From assembly GCF_021405525.1 (NCBI RefSeq), contig NZ_JAGQAG010000001.1:1674001-1738000 (forward strand): 64,000 nt of DNA, written 5' to 3'. This DNA is from Ruegeria pomeroyi (GTDB taxonomy: Bacteria > Pseudomonadota > Alphaproteobacteria > Rhodobacterales > Rhodobacteraceae). A model generated the notes under the pieces. The model had not been told where the DNA came from, searched no databases, and worked only from the letters and a program-made list of their open reading frames with translations. Positions 25,853 to 35,540 of the stretch are shown here, piece after piece. Each line of letters begins with the position of its first letter. Within the stretch, counting starts at the first letter, position 1. A program made the position numbers and the translations under genes.

Positions 25853-26569
25853 TCAGTCCGGACGCGTGAGATCGGCCCAGACCGGCAGGTGATCCGAGGC
25901 GATGGGGGCGGGACGGTCGGCAAAGACGCCATGCGCAACGGCGCTCAGCTCCGCGCTGTGCGCGATCCGGTCCAAAGCGCCCAGCGGGCGCGGCGCCGGA
26001 AAGCTGGGCCGGGCCGGAAGGAAGCGCAGCATCGGCGCCAGATGGTCCAGCACAGGCTGGCGCGACCATTCGTTGAAATCGCCGGCCCAGACCGTGGGCA
26101 TCGGCGGCAGCCGCTCCAGATCGTGGGCGAGATGCACGATCTGGTCCCGGCGCGAGGCTGCGAGCAGGCCAAGATGCAGGCCCAGAACCCGCAGCGATCC
26201 GATTGGGGTATCGAACTCGACCCGTACCGCGCCGCGCGGCTCGAAACCCGGGAGGTCGTGATGGGCGCTCGCAAGCTGGGTGATGCCGGCGCCCTTCCAG
26301 ATCACTGCATTGCCGTGCCAGCCCAGTGATCCGGCGCCGCCCAGGTCCACCACGTTCCAGCCGGCCTCCTCCAGCACGAAATGCGGCAGGGCGGCGGGAC
26401 GCGGCGGCAGGCGTTTGTCGGCCTCTTGCAGTACTGCGATATCGGCGCCGAGCGCCCCCAGTACCTGAACGATACGGCGCGGCTGGCGGCGCAGGTCGAG
26501 GCCCACGCATTTCTGGATGTTGTAGCTGGCAAGGCGCAGCGTCGGGGCTATCGTCATCGGTTGCGTCAT
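25853..26569 (-). CDS. Endonuclease/exonuclease/phosphatase family protein
   Basis: A 238-residue EEP-fold hydrolase. Motifs are LASYNIQKCVGLD, VLQEADKRLPPR with the metal-binding Glu, GLHLGLLAASRRDQI, WAGDFNEWSR and the terminal ASDHLPVWADL with Asp-His. It is distinct from xthA at 1.7 kb and shorter. The substrate (nucleic acid, lipid or phosphoester) cannot be told. Confidence 0.85.
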   Translation of the reverse strand: MTQPMTIAPTLRLASYNIQKCVGLDLRRQPRRIVQVLGALGADIAVLQEADKRLPPRPAALPHFVLEEAGWNVVDLGGAGSLGWHGNAVIWKGAGITQLASAHHDLPGFEPRGAVRVEFDTPIGSLRVLGLHLGLLAASRRDQIVHLAHDLERLPPMPTVWAGDFNEWSRQPVLDHLAPMLRFLPARPSFPAPRPLGALDRIAHSAELSAVAHGVFADRPAPIASDHLPVWADLTRPD

Positions 26570-26668
26570 GGATCCTGTCCCCCGTCATGCGGCAGCGCGC
26601 GGCGGGGTGCAAGGGGCCGTTCGCGGGATCTGCTTGACATGTGCAGGACCCGGCCTTCCTGTGGGCGG

Positions 26669-27544
26669 ATGGAAGAGAAACGTCCCGTCGATGCGGCCGG
26701 AGCGGCCGCCCTGATTGGCATTGCCGCGCTGTTGGCCTTCAATCAGGTGGTGATCAAGATCACTGGCGGTGGCTTTGGCCCGCTGTTCCAGGCCGGGCTG
26801 CGCTCAACCCTGGCGCTGGTCTTTGTGCTGGTCTGGATGCGCCTGTTGCGCAAACCCATCGCATTTCCGCGCGCGGCCCTTATGGGGGCGCTGATCACCG
26901 GGCTGCTCTTTACCGTCGAGTTCATGGCGCTGTTTGCCGCGCTTGATCTGACCTCGGTCTCGCGAGTCTCGATCCTGTTCTATTCGATGCCGGTCTGGCT
27001 GGCGCTGGGCGGACATCTGCTGCTGCCTGGCGAACGGCTTTCGGGCATGCGGGTGCTGGGGCTGGTGCTGGCCATGGGCGGGGTGGTGCTGGCGCTGATA
27101 GAGCGCGATGCCGCACATGTAAGCCTTTTGGGCGACGTGCTGGCCATGTTTGCTGCCATGTGCTGGGCGGCGATCGCGCTGGGGGTGCGGCTGACACCGC
27201 TGGGTCAGGTACCGGCAGAGATGCAGCTGATGAGCCAGCTGGTGATCTCGGCGCCGCTGCTGCTGTTGCTGGCGCCGCTGACGGGTGAGACCCTGCGCAC
27301 GCCCGAGCTGCTGCATTGGGCCGGCCTGATGTTTCAGGCGGTTGGCGTGGTGGGCCTGGGCTTCCTGATCTGGTTCCGGCTGCTGGCCGTTTACCGGGCC
27401 AACGGCGTTGCCTCGTTCAGCTTTCTGTCGCCGGTGCTGGCGGTGATACTGGGCTGGCTGCTGTTGGGCGAGCAGGTGGGGCTTTTGGTGTGGCTGGCGC
27501 TGGGACTGGTGGCGGCGGGGATCGTGCTGATCAACAGGCGCTGA
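26669..27544 (+). CDS. EamA-type DMT transporter
   Basis: A 291-residue inner-membrane protein with about ten membrane helices in two EamA halves (LIGIAALLAFNQVVIKITGGG at the start, VASFSFLSPVLAVILGWLLLG near the end). The substrate is unknown. The ATG of MEEKRPVDAAG was chosen; an in-frame ATG ten codons upstream (MCRTRPS) is possible and neither has a strong ribosome site. It is the second of three such transporters in this window. Confidence 0.85.
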   Translation: MEEKRPVDAAGAAALIGIAALLAFNQVVIKITGGGFGPLFQAGLRSTLALVFVLVWMRLLRKPIAFPRAALMGALITGLLFTVEFMALFAALDLTSVSRVSILFYSMPVWLALGGHLLLPGERLSGMRVLGLVLAMGGVVLALIERDAAHVSLLGDVLAMFAAMCWAAIALGVRLTPLGQVPAEMQLMSQLVISAPLLLLLAPLTGETLRTPELLHWAGLMFQAVGVVGLGFLIWFRLLAVYRANGVASFSFLSPVLAVILGWLLLGEQVGLLVWLALGLVAAGIVLINRR

Positions 27545-27600
27545 GCTGGGCAGGGCATGGGTGCTGCCTCAGACAATGAGATCGAGGAGTTTTTCACCTC

Positions 27601-27628
27601 CACCGGAGTTCTTTTGAGCAAAATGAAG
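27601..27628. repeat. Intergenic modular element, copy 4 (partial)
   Basis: CACCGGAGTTCTTTTGAGC then AAAATGAAG, which resembles CCCCGGAGTATTT...GCGAAATGAAG of copies 2 and 5. It lies in the gap between the transporter and the enoyl-CoA hydratase. The flanking AGGAGTTTTTCACCT could form a weak hairpin. Confidence 0.4.
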
Positions 27629-27681
27629 GGGCTGGCCAGGTGGAGTTGCAGAGGGCATTCTGCGACCTGGAGGTAGAGTGC

Positions 27682-28452
27682 ATGATCGAGATGCCGCAGG
27701 AACCACTGGTGGGCAGGACACTGGAGGCCGGGGTTTTGACTCTGACGCTGGGCCGGGCGCCGGCCCATCCATTGTCGCGGGCGATGATCGAGGCGCTGCA
27801 TGAGACGGTGCGGCGAGCAATGGCAGATGACCGGGTCCATGTGATGGTGATTCACGGGCCGGGGCGCATCTTTTGTGCGGGCCACGACCTGAAGGAAATC
27901 GCGCGTCACCGGGCCGACCCGGACGAGGGGCGGGCCTTCGTCACCGACCTGTTTGAGGCGTGCAGCGCGCTGATGCTGGATCTGGCGCGCTGCCCCAAGC
28001 CCACCATCGCCATGGTCGAGGGGATCGCAACCGCCGCCGGTCTGCAACTGATGGCGGCCTGCGATCTGGCCTATGCCTCTCCTGCTGCGCGATTCTGCCT
28101 GCCCGGGGTGCAGAATGGCGGGTTTTGCACCACGCCCGCGGTGGCCGTGTCACGGGTGATCGGGCGCCGCGCGGTTACCGAGATGGCGCTGAGCGGGGCC
28201 ACCTATGACGCCGACTGGGCGCTAGCGGCAGGTCTGATCAACCGTATCCTGCCCGAGGCGGCCCTAGCGGCCTATGTGGCCGATCTGGCAGGCACGCTGG
28301 CGGCGCGCAACCAGGCACCGCTGCGGCGCGGGCTTGAAACGCTCCAGCGGCATCTGGAGCTGCCGCTGGAAGAGGCCTATGCGCTGGCAACCCCGGTCAT
28401 GGTCGAGCATTTCATGGACCCGGGCCGCCGCCATCTGGACTGGACCGATTGA
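27682..28452 (+). CDS. Enoyl-CoA hydratase/isomerase family protein
   Basis: A 256-residue crotonase-fold enzyme. The oxyanion-hole segments are VHVMVIHGPGRIFCAGHDLKE and ATAAGLQLMAACDLAYAS (each given in part). It lacks the clear Glu pair of classic hydratases in readily aligned positions, so isomerase or other crotonase activity is possible. GGAGGTAG lies at a good distance before the chosen ATG. No other acyl-CoA genes adjoin it. Confidence 0.85.
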   Translation: MIEMPQEPLVGRTLEAGVLTLTLGRAPAHPLSRAMIEALHETVRRAMADDRVHVMVIHGPGRIFCAGHDLKEIARHRADPDEGRAFVTDLFEACSALMLDLARCPKPTIAMVEGIATAAGLQLMAACDLAYASPAARFCLPGVQNGGFCTTPAVAVSRVIGRRAVTEMALSGATYDADWALAAGLINRILPEAALAAYVADLAGTLAARNQAPLRRGLETLQRHLELPLEEAYALATPVMVEHFMDPGRRHLDWTD

Positions 28453-28549
28453 GGCAAAACTCGCGCTTGCTAAGCGGTGCAGGGCGGGGCATCACCGCCC
28501 GGTAATGTGGGTAGGAGTAATACCGCCCAGTATCGGGCAGGGGTAGGGC

Positions 28550-29470
28550 ATGGACGAGCGCGGGCGTGGTATTCTGGCGATGATCGGGACCTGTCTGGTC
28601 TGGGGTCTTTCGCCGCTCTATTACAAACTGCTCGCGCATGTGCCCCCGCCCGAGGTGCTGTCGCATCGCACGTTCTGGTCTGTCCTGCTGTTCGGTGTCT
28701 ATCTGGCGATGCAGGGGCGGCTGGGAGAGTTGCGCCGCGCCTATGCCGGCCCGCGCCAGACCGGGCTGATTGCTTTGGCGGCGGTGATGATCTCGCTCAA
28801 CTGGTTCGTCTTCATCCTGTCGATCCAGCTAGGACACGCCACCGAGGCCTCGATGGGCTATTACATCTTTCCGCTGATCGCGGTGCTCATCGGACGGTTC
28901 TGGTTTGCCGAGCGGCTGAGCGGCGGACAATGGCTGGCGGTGGTGCTGGCGGCGCTGGCGGTGGCCCTGCTAACCTGGGGGCTGGGCGTGGCACCCTGGG
29001 TGGCGCTGATCCTGTCTTCCAGCTTTGCGCTCTATGGCGCGGTCAAGAAATTCCTGCCGCTGGGGCCGGTGATCTCGGTCACTGCCGAGATCGTGATCAT
29101 GATGCCGCTGTTCCTGTCGGTGCTGGCCTGGTTCCATCTGCGCGGGCAGGGGGCGTTTGGCGGCGATCTGACCACTTCTCTCCTGTTGATCGGGTCGGGG
29201 CCGTTGACGGCGATCCCGCTGATCCTGTTCAGCTATGCCGCGCGCCGGGTGCCGCTGTCGACGGTGGGCGTGCTGCAATATATCAACCCGACCCTGCAAT
29301 TCATGTGCGCGGTGGTGATCTTTGGCGAGCCCTTCACACGCTGGCACGGCATCGCCTTTGCGTTGATCTGGGGGGCGGTGGCGGTGTTCTCGCTGTCGCT
29401 GGTCCGTCAGGACAGGGCGGCGCGCAGGGCCGCCATGGCGGTTTCGGGCCTGTCGACCCAGGTCAGGTAA
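28550..29470 (+). CDS. rarD: RarD-type EamA permease
   Basis: A 306-residue membrane protein with ten predicted helices. The start (GTCLVWGLSPLYYKLLAHVP), HRTFWSVLLFGVYL, and the conserved RRVPLSTVGVLQYINPTLQF are typical of RarD. The role of RarD is poorly known; it is annotated as a drug or chloramphenicol-sensitive protein. Its last 64 bases overlap the LOG gene on the other strand. Confidence 0.9.
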   Translation: MDERGRGILAMIGTCLVWGLSPLYYKLLAHVPPPEVLSHRTFWSVLLFGVYLAMQGRLGELRRAYAGPRQTGLIALAAVMISLNWFVFILSIQLGHATEASMGYYIFPLIAVLIGRFWFAERLSGGQWLAVVLAALAVALLTWGLGVAPWVALILSSSFALYGAVKKFLPLGPVISVTAEIVIMMPLFLSVLAWFHLRGQGAFGGDLTTSLLLIGSGPLTAIPLILFSYAARRVPLSTVGVLQYINPTLQFMCAVVIFGEPFTRWHGIAFALIWGAVAVFSLSLVRQDRAARRAAMAVSGLSTQVR

Positions 29471-29958
29471 TCCGCAAGCGAGGCATCGGCAAAGCCCTGG
29501 TCCACCGTGCGCTCGATCAATGCGCGCAACGGGTCCCAGTAACCGTCCACATTCATCACCAGGATGGGCTTGTCATGCAGGCCCAACTGGCGCCAGGTCA
29601 GCGCCTCGAACAACTCGTCCAGCGAGCCGGGGCCGCCAGGCAGTACCACCACCGCGTCGGCATTCATGATCATGACCTTCTTGCGCTCGTGCATGGTTTC
29701 GGTGACGACGAAGGTGCTCAGATCGGTCTTGCCGACCTCGCGCCGCAGCAGGTGCACGGGGATCACGCCAAAGGTCTCGCCGCCGGCGGCCTGGGCGGCG
29801 CGCGCGACTTCTCCCATCAGGCCCACATCGCCGGCGCCATAGACCAGCCGCCAGCCGGCCTCGGCCAGCAGGGCGCCCATCCGGCGGGCCGCCTCGGCAT
29901 AGGCGGGCATTGCTCCGGCGCGCGATCCGCAATAGATACAAACGGATTTGACGGTCAT
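29407..29958 (-). CDS. LOG family protein
   Basis: A 183-residue protein of the lysine decarboxylase-like (LOG) family, whose members release free base from nucleoside 5'-monophosphates, for example cytokinin precursors. CIYCGSRAGAMPAYAEAARR and YGAGDVGLMGEVARAA are at the N-terminus. The active-site motif reads PGGPGSLDE (107-115), where the family norm is PGGxGTxxE, so Thr is Ser here; the Glu is kept. It overlaps rarD tail-to-tail. Confidence 0.88.
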   Translation of the reverse strand: MTVKSVCIYCGSRAGAMPAYAEAARRMGALLAEAGWRLVYGAGDVGLMGEVARAAQAAGGETFGVIPVHLLRREVGKTDLSTFVVTETMHERKKVMIMNADAVVVLPGGPGSLDELFEALTWRQLGLHDKPILVMNVDGYWDPLRALIERTVDQGFADASLADYLTWVDRPETAMAALRAALS

Positions 29959-30083
29959 GAGCGGCCTTTCCGGGATTCCGTGAACAGAGAGATGGGGCTC
30001 TGATATCGGGAACGGCGGGGCGGCTCAACCGTGATGGGACGGACCGGACCGTGAGTCTGATCCGTGAATGGGGAAGGACGGAC

Positions 30084-31682
30084 ATGGCAGGAGAAACCGG
30101 AACCGGGGGGCTTGGCGGTATTGGCTGGGCAGTCGTTGCGGGGGGCGTTCTGGTGGCCGGGGTGGCCGGGCTCTATTTTGGTGGGGTGATCGGCGGTAGG
30201 CAGGATCCGGCAGCGCCGGTTCCCGTTGTGGCCAATGCTCCACAAGCTTCTGAAGAAAAAGAGGAAAACCCCGCGGTTGCAGCGGTCGAGCCAGCGGCTG
30301 AAGCCAAGTCCGACCCCGTGCCAGAAGTCGCAGCCGCGCCTGCTTCGGAACCCGAGGCCACAGCCGAGACCGCCACGCCGGAACCGGAGGACACCGCCGA
30401 AGCAGAGAGCGAGGCCGCGCCCGAGGCGCCCGCGGCAGACCCGGTCGAAACCGCCGAACCGTCCGCCGCTCTTGGCACGCCAGTGCTGGACCAGATCTTT
30501 GTCGAGCCGGACGGCACCGCGCTGCTCTCGGGCAGCGCCCCCGCCGGGGCGCGAATCGCGGTGCTGCTGGATGGTGTCCCGCTGCATGAGTTCGAGGTGC
30601 CCCGCGACGGTAAATTCGCCGAGTTTCTGACGGTACCGTTCAGCGCCGCCGCCCGCGTTCTGACCCTGCGCGCCGCCCGCGACGGTCAAGAGGCGCTGTC
30701 GGGCGATTACATCGTCGCCGCGCTGCCCGCGCCGCAGCCCGAACTTGCCCAGGCCGCGCCCGAAGCGCAACCGGTCGACCCCGTCGAACCCGCGCCGGCG
30801 ACAAATGAAGCCGAACCGGCGCCCGCCACGGACACCGCGCGTGCCGCGGCACCCGCAGCGGACGCGGCTCAGACGCCCGTGATCGAAAGTTCCGAGGCGA
30901 CGACCGTCGCGCCCCAGCCGCAGTCGGAGCTGGTTGAGTCTACCGAGGCGCCCCAGCCCGCACCGCAGCCCACCTCACCGGAACAGACCGCCGCGGCAAC
31001 AGCGGATCCGGCCACGCCCGCCGCAACCGAACCGGCTGTCAGCGAACAGCCCGCCACCGAACAGACCGCCGAACAACAGACCGCCGAGGCGTGGCAACCC
31101 GACGCTGCAACCGAGGAGCCGGCCCGCGTGGCGGTACTCCGTTCGGATGAGAGTGGGGTGGAACTGGTCCAGCCCACCGAACAGCCCAAGACCGCAGAAC
31201 CGCTGCGCGTGGCGCTGGACACGATCGGCTATAACGATGCGGGCAATGTGCGCCTTGCGGGCCGCGCCAATGTCGGCTCCCTGGTCCGGGCCTATTTCGA
31301 CAATCGCGCGGTGGCCGACATGACCGCCGATGCGCTGGGCAAATGGCGCGGCGAGATCGTGGATATCGCGCCCGGTGTCTATACGCTGCGGCTGGACGAG
31401 TTGGATGCGCAGGGGGCGGTGCTGAGCCGGCTGGAAACCCCGTTCAAGCGCGAGGCGCCCGAGGTGCTGCGCCCGGCCCAGCCTGCGGCAGAGCCGGGCA
31501 CCACGCCCCAACAGCCACCGGTGCGCGCGGTCACCGTGCAGAAGGGCGATACGCTCTGGGCGATTTCACGCGAGCGCTATGGCGATGGCGTGCTCTACGT
31601 CAAGGTGTTCGAAGCCAACCGCGACGCCATCCGCGACCCCGACCTGATCTATCCCGGCCAGGTCTTTACCGTGCCCGAGTAA
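30084..31682 (+). CDS. LysM domain-containing envelope protein
   Basis: A 532-residue protein with an N-terminal membrane helix ([20 protein letters not shown], about residues 14-33), a very long Ala/Pro/Glu-rich linker, an Ig-like part ([20 protein letters not shown] and again [20 protein letters not shown]), and a C-terminal LysM domain ([18 protein letters not shown]). LysM binds peptidoglycan, so it probably tethers the inner membrane to the wall. The ATG after GGGAAGGACGG was chosen over a GTG 11 codons upstream. Confidence 0.85.
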   Translation: MAGETGTGGLGGIGWAVVAGGVLVAGVAGLYFGGVIGGRQDPAAPVPVVANAPQASEEKEENPAVAAVEPAAEAKSDPVPEVAAAPASEPEATAETATPEPEDTAEAESEAAPEAPAADPVETAEPSAALGTPVLDQIFVEPDGTALLSGSAPAGARIAVLLDGVPLHEFEVPRDGKFAEFLTVPFSAAARVLTLRAARDGQEALSGDYIVAALPAPQPELAQAAPEAQPVDPVEPAPATNEAEPAPATDTARAAAPAADAAQTPVIESSEATTVAPQPQSELVESTEAPQPAPQPTSPEQTAAATADPATPAATEPAVSEQPATEQTAEQQTAEAWQPDAATEEPARVAVLRSDESGVELVQPTEQPKTAEPLRVALDTIGYNDAGNVRLAGRANVGSLVRAYFDNRAVADMTADALGKWRGEIVDIAPGVYTLRLDELDAQGAVLSRLETPFKREAPEVLRPAQPAAEPGTTPQQPPVRAVTVQKGDTLWAISRERYGDGVLYVKVFEANRDAIRDPDLIYPGQVFTVPE

Positions 31683-31753
31683 GCGGCGGCCTTGTGCCGC
31701 CGCGCCCGGCAGGCTACCCCGAACCGACGCTCTGACCGCAACGAGGGTACGTG

Positions 31754-33580
31754 ATGAGACGACTGGCACACACCGCCCCGGCGGATCAGACCGCATCCGC
31801 CGAGCGCCGCTCGGGCTGGCGCACCCTGCGCCGGGTGGCGCCCTATCTCTGGCCCGAGGGCGAGGGATGGGTGAAACGCCGCGTGGTGGCGGCCTTGGCG
31901 ATGCTGGTGCTGGCCAAGCTGATCGCGGTCTATACCCCCATCCTCTACAAGGGCGCGGTCGACGCGCTGGCGGGCGAGGGCGTGCCGCCGCTAGCACTGG
32001 GCGCGGTCGGGTTGACCGTTGCCTATGGCGTGGCACGGATGATGACAGTGGGGTTCCAGCAGTTGCGTGACGTGCTGTTCGCGCCGGTTGGGCAAAGGGC
32101 GCTCAGGGCGCTGGCGCTGGAGACCTTTCGCCATATCCACCGGCTGTCGATGCGCTATCACATCACCCGCAAGACCGGAGGGCTGAGCCGGATCATCGAG
32201 CGCGGGGTCAAGGGGGTCGAGTTCCTCTTGCGCTTCATGCTGTTTTCCATCGGGCCGCTGATCCTGGAACTGGTGCTGGTGGCGGCAATCCTGATGTACC
32301 TGTTCGATGTCTGGTATCTGGCCGTGGTGGTGGGAACCATCGCGCTTTATATCTGGTTCACCTTCGCGGTGACCGAATGGCGGGTCAAACTGCGCCGCGA
32401 GATGAACGATCAGGATACCGAGGCCAACCAGCGCGCCATCGACAGCCTGCTGAATTTCGAGACGGTCAAGTATTTCGGCGCCGAGGAACGGGAGGCGAAC
32501 CGCTATGACCAGTCGATGCAGGCCTATGCCAGCGCGGCGCTCAAGACCTCGTATTCATTGGCGTTTCTCAACTTTGGCCAATCTTTCCTGATCACCTGCG
32601 GCCTGATCGGGGTCATGGTGCTGGCAGCGCTGGGGGTACAGGCGGGGCAACTCACCGTGGGCGATTTCGTCATGGTCAACGCCTATATGATCCAGATCAC
32701 CGTTCCGCTCAACTTTCTGGGCACCGTCTATCGCGAGATCCGGCAGGCGCTGGTCGATATGGGCGAGATGTTCGACCTGCTGGAACAGCCCGCCGAGGTC
32801 AGCGACAAAGTGGACGCCGCGCCGCTCGAGGTCAGTGGCGGCGCGATCACGTTGACGGATGTGAGCTTCGGCTATGAGGCGGATCGCGAGATCCTCAAGG
32901 GCGTGACACTCGACGTGCCGGCGGGACAGACCGTGGCCATCGTTGGGGCCACCGGCTCGGGCAAGTCGACCATCGGGCGGCTGTTGTTCCGGTTCTACGA
33001 TGTGACCGGCGGCGCGCTGTGCATCGACGGGCAGGACATCCGGGATGTGACCCAGACCAGCCTGCATGACGCCATCGGCGTGGTGCCGCAGGACACGGTG
33101 CTGTTCAACGACACGATCCGTTACAACATCGCCTATGGTCGCGAGAACGCCACCCAGGCCGATGTCGAAGCGGTGGCGCGTGCAGCCCAGATCCACGACT
33201 TCATCGCCTCGCTGCCCGAAGGGTATGACACCAAGGTGGGTGAGCGCGGGCTGAAACTGTCGGGGGGAGAGAAACAGCGGGTGGGCATCGCCCGCACCCT
33301 GCTCAAGAACCCGCCGATCCTGCTGCTGGATGAGGCGACCAGCGCGCTGGATACCGAGACCGAGCAGGAGATCAAGGAAGCGCTGGCCCTTGCGGGCGAG
33401 GGGCGCACGGTGATCACCATCGCCCATCGCCTCAGCACCATCGCCGAGGCCGACAAGATCGTGGTGCTGGAAAAGGGCGAGATCGTCGAGCAGGGCACCC
33501 ATGACGCGCTCTTGTCGCGCGGCGGGCGCTATGCCCAGCTCTGGACGCGCCAGCAGGCGGGCGAGGACGAGGCCGCCTAA
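31754..33580 (+). CDS. Atm1-type ABC exporter
   Basis: A 608-residue half-transporter of the ABCB7/Atm1 group with a fused permease (six helices) and ATPase. The permease has HITRKTGGLSRIIERGVKGV, which is characteristic of the Atm1 type; the ATPase has GATGSGKST, LSGGEKQR and ILLLDEATSALD. Family members move glutathione-derived compounds for cytosolic Fe-S assembly or metal detoxification. A GTG lies one codon before the chosen ATG. It is 69 bases after the LysM gene. Confidence 0.9.
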   Translation: MRRLAHTAPADQTASAERRSGWRTLRRVAPYLWPEGEGWVKRRVVAALAMLVLAKLIAVYTPILYKGAVDALAGEGVPPLALGAVGLTVAYGVARMMTVGFQQLRDVLFAPVGQRALRALALETFRHIHRLSMRYHITRKTGGLSRIIERGVKGVEFLLRFMLFSIGPLILELVLVAAILMYLFDVWYLAVVVGTIALYIWFTFAVTEWRVKLRREMNDQDTEANQRAIDSLLNFETVKYFGAEEREANRYDQSMQAYASAALKTSYSLAFLNFGQSFLITCGLIGVMVLAALGVQAGQLTVGDFVMVNAYMIQITVPLNFLGTVYREIRQALVDMGEMFDLLEQPAEVSDKVDAAPLEVSGGAITLTDVSFGYEADREILKGVTLDVPAGQTVAIVGATGSGKSTIGRLLFRFYDVTGGALCIDGQDIRDVTQTSLHDAIGVVPQDTVLFNDTIRYNIAYGRENATQADVEAVARAAQIHDFIASLPEGYDTKVGERGLKLSGGEKQRVGIARTLLKNPPILLLDEATSALDTETEQEIKEALALAGEGRTVITIAHRLSTIAEADKIVVLEKGEIVEQGTHDALLSRGGRYAQLWTRQQAGEDEAA

Positions 33581-33623
33581 GCTGCCCCTAGCGCCATGGA
33601 AGCGTCATTTGTCCTTCACAGTG

Positions 33624-35276
33624 ATGCCCTTTTCGCGCGATAGCTATGACGCGCCCGTGGGTTGCGGGCGCGCTACGAGGATCGACGCGGCGTTGCGGCA
33701 CCAATTTTATAAGCTGACGGTTCTTTTTGCTCTGGAGATGCTGGCCATCGTCCTGATCTTTCAGATTTTTTCCTCGGTCGAATGCCGCCTGACCGAAATC
33801 GAGACCGCCTGCCGCGCGCTGCGCAGCGCCACCATCCGTATCCTCTGTGTCGGCATCGGTCTGGGCCTGTTCATCTGGTTCCGCCCGCATCTGCGCCGCC
33901 GTCTGATAAGCGCCGCCGACACCGCCGATAGCGAGGCGCGGCGCTGGTGGGCGGTGCATCTGATCGGGTTGGGCCTGATTTTTGTGCCCTGGCTCAGGGC
34001 GGATCCGGCCAGTCTGAACGCAGATTTCCAGGCGCACCTGACCACGCTGCTGGCGGGGGCGGTTCTGGCGACAACGGGCGCGCTGTTCCTGCTGGTGCCG
34101 CGCCGCCAAATGTTCGGTCTGCTGCGTGAGGGTGGCGCAGGTCTCGCGCTGGTGGTGCTGGTGGCGGCGTTGATCCCTGATCTGGCCGATGCGCTGGCGC
34201 CGTTCTGGTGGGCATTTCGCGGCCTGATCCTGGCCACCTTCTATGGGGTGGCGGTGGTGCTGGCGGCACTGGGCTTTCACGTGGTGCTGACGCCAGAGGT
34301 GGCCACCATTGGTACCGAGGACTTTTTTGTCGAAATGGCGGGCACCTGTTCGGGGATCGAGGGTTTTGCCCTAACCACCGGATTTTTCGTGATATACTCG
34401 GTTCTGATGCGTGACACGCTACGCTTGGGCCGGTTCTGGTTGATCGTTTTTCCGTTGGCATTGCTGGTCAGCTGGGTGTTCAACGTGTTGCGCATCGCTG
34501 CGCTGATCGCCATCGGGGCACGGATTTCTCCGGAATTGGCGGTGAACGGGTTTCACAGCTTTGCCGGCTGGCTGTTCTTTACCCTGTTGGCGCTGGGGGT
34601 GATCTGGGTGGTGCAGTCGCGACCTTCGTTGCACCGGGCGAGTGTTGTGGCACCGAGGTCAGAGCCGCGCACTGCCTTTCGCCATGACACCAATGCGGCG
34701 CTGATCGCGCCATTCATCGTTTTCATGCTGTCGGGCCTGCTGGTGCAGAGCCTCTGGCAATCTCCGGCGCTTGGATATCCGCTTCAGGTCGCTTTGATGG
34801 CCGTGGCACTGTGGCTGTTCCGCAAGCCGCTGCTCGCTTTCGACCGGCGGTTGGACCCCATAGCCCTTTTGGCCGGGGTGGCGGTGGGAGTGGGCTGGCT
34901 CCTGACCTTTCGTGGCGGCCCTGCACCTGCGGGTCTGTCAGACCTGACCGGCGCGGCGCTGGCGGGCTGGGTGTTGTGCCGAATCCTCGGCACAACTTTG
35001 TTGGTGCCGGTGATCGAAGAAGCATTCTTCAGAGAATATTTATTACGGCTGCTGAATGGCCCGGCACCGTGGCAGAGGGCGCTGGCGGTGGTAGTCACCA
35101 GCCTTTCATTTGCTCTGCTGCACGGACGGGTGGTCGAGGCTGGATTGGCTGGTCTTATCTTTGCCTGGATCGCTATGCGAAAGGGACGTCTGAGCGACGC
35201 CGTCGCGGCTCACGCAGTCGCCAATGGCATTATCGCGCTGACTGCGCTGATCACCGGCAACTGGTCGTTGATCTGA
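33624..35276 (+). CDS. xrtE: Exosortase E fused to CPBP protease, VPEID-CTERM type
   Basis: A 550-residue membrane protein of two fused parts. Residues about 30-330 are an exosortase with catalytic Cys242 (MAGTCSGIEGFAL), Arg290 (FNVLRIAAL) and His311 (NGFHSFAG). Residues about 360-550 are a CPBP (CAAX-like) protease with Glu465-Glu466 and Arg470 (VIEEAFFREYLL), His500 (FALLHGRV) and His530 (AVAAHAVANG). It is expected to cut and attach C-terminal sorting signals at the inner membrane. The substrate gene lies 9 bases away, tail-to-tail. The frame is open back to 33501 over the ABC gene, so the start is uncertain; GTG at 33621 is also possible. Confidence 0.93.
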   Translation: MPFSRDSYDAPVGCGRATRIDAALRHQFYKLTVLFALEMLAIVLIFQIFSSVECRLTEIETACRALRSATIRILCVGIGLGLFIWFRPHLRRRLISAADTADSEARRWWAVHLIGLGLIFVPWLRADPASLNADFQAHLTTLLAGAVLATTGALFLLVPRRQMFGLLREGGAGLALVVLVAALIPDLADALAPFWWAFRGLILATFYGVAVVLAALGFHVVLTPEVATIGTEDFFVEMAGTCSGIEGFALTTGFFVIYSVLMRDTLRLGRFWLIVFPLALLVSWVFNVLRIAALIAIGARISPELAVNGFHSFAGWLFFTLLALGVIWVVQSRPSLHRASVVAPRSEPRTAFRHDTNAALIAPFIVFMLSGLLVQSLWQSPALGYPLQVALMAVALWLFRKPLLAFDRRLDPIALLAGVAVGVGWLLTFRGGPAPAGLSDLTGAALAGWVLCRILGTTLLVPVIEEAFFREYLLRLLNGPAPWQRALAVVVTSLSFALLHGRVVEAGLAGLIFAWIAMRKGRLSDAVAAHAVANGIIALTALITGNWSLI

Positions 35277-35285
35277 AGCGTGCGT

Positions 35286-35540
35286 TTAGCGGGTCTTGCG
35301 GCGGCGCAACTCGCGCGCAAGCAGCAAGCCTGCCGCAACGGCTGCGAGGGCCAACGCCCCGGTGGACGCGTCGATCTCAGGTACAGCGGAACTGGTGCCA
35401 CCACTACTGCCGCTCCCGCCGCCATAGCTCCAGCCACCCCACCAGTGCGACCATCTAAAGGTCTGCGCGGACGCGGTTTGTGTTGTCAGAACCAGTGCCG
35501 AGAGAGCGGCACTCGCAACAGCGAAACTCTTACTGAACAT
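35286..35540 (-). CDS. VPEID-CTERM sorting domain protein
   Basis: An 84-residue secreted protein. Residues 1-26 form a signal peptide with an AxA site (TQTASAQ). The middle is Gly/Ser/Trp-rich (SHWWGGWSYGGGSGSSGG). The C-terminus has the sorting signal VPEIDASTGAL, then a membrane helix and the basic end RRRKTR. This tripartite end is that of VPEID-CTERM proteins handled by exosortase E. GAAGGAAA precedes the ATG. The mature part is only about 26 residues, so it may be a surface peptide or an anchor. Confidence 0.92.
   Translation of the reverse strand: MFSKSFAVASAALSALVLTTQTASAQTFRWSHWWGGWSYGGGSGSSGGTSSAVPEIDASTGALALAAVAAGLLLARELRRRKTR

Noticed and set aside
25853-26569. Second copy of xthA
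   Set aside because: It is shorter and lacks the ExoIII-type start and spacing; only the EEP fold motifs are shared.
33501-33623. Upstream start for the exosortase gene overlapping the ABC exporter
   Set aside because: The added residues are Arg/Pro-rich shadow text of the ABC gene end; the membrane protein begins after 33624.
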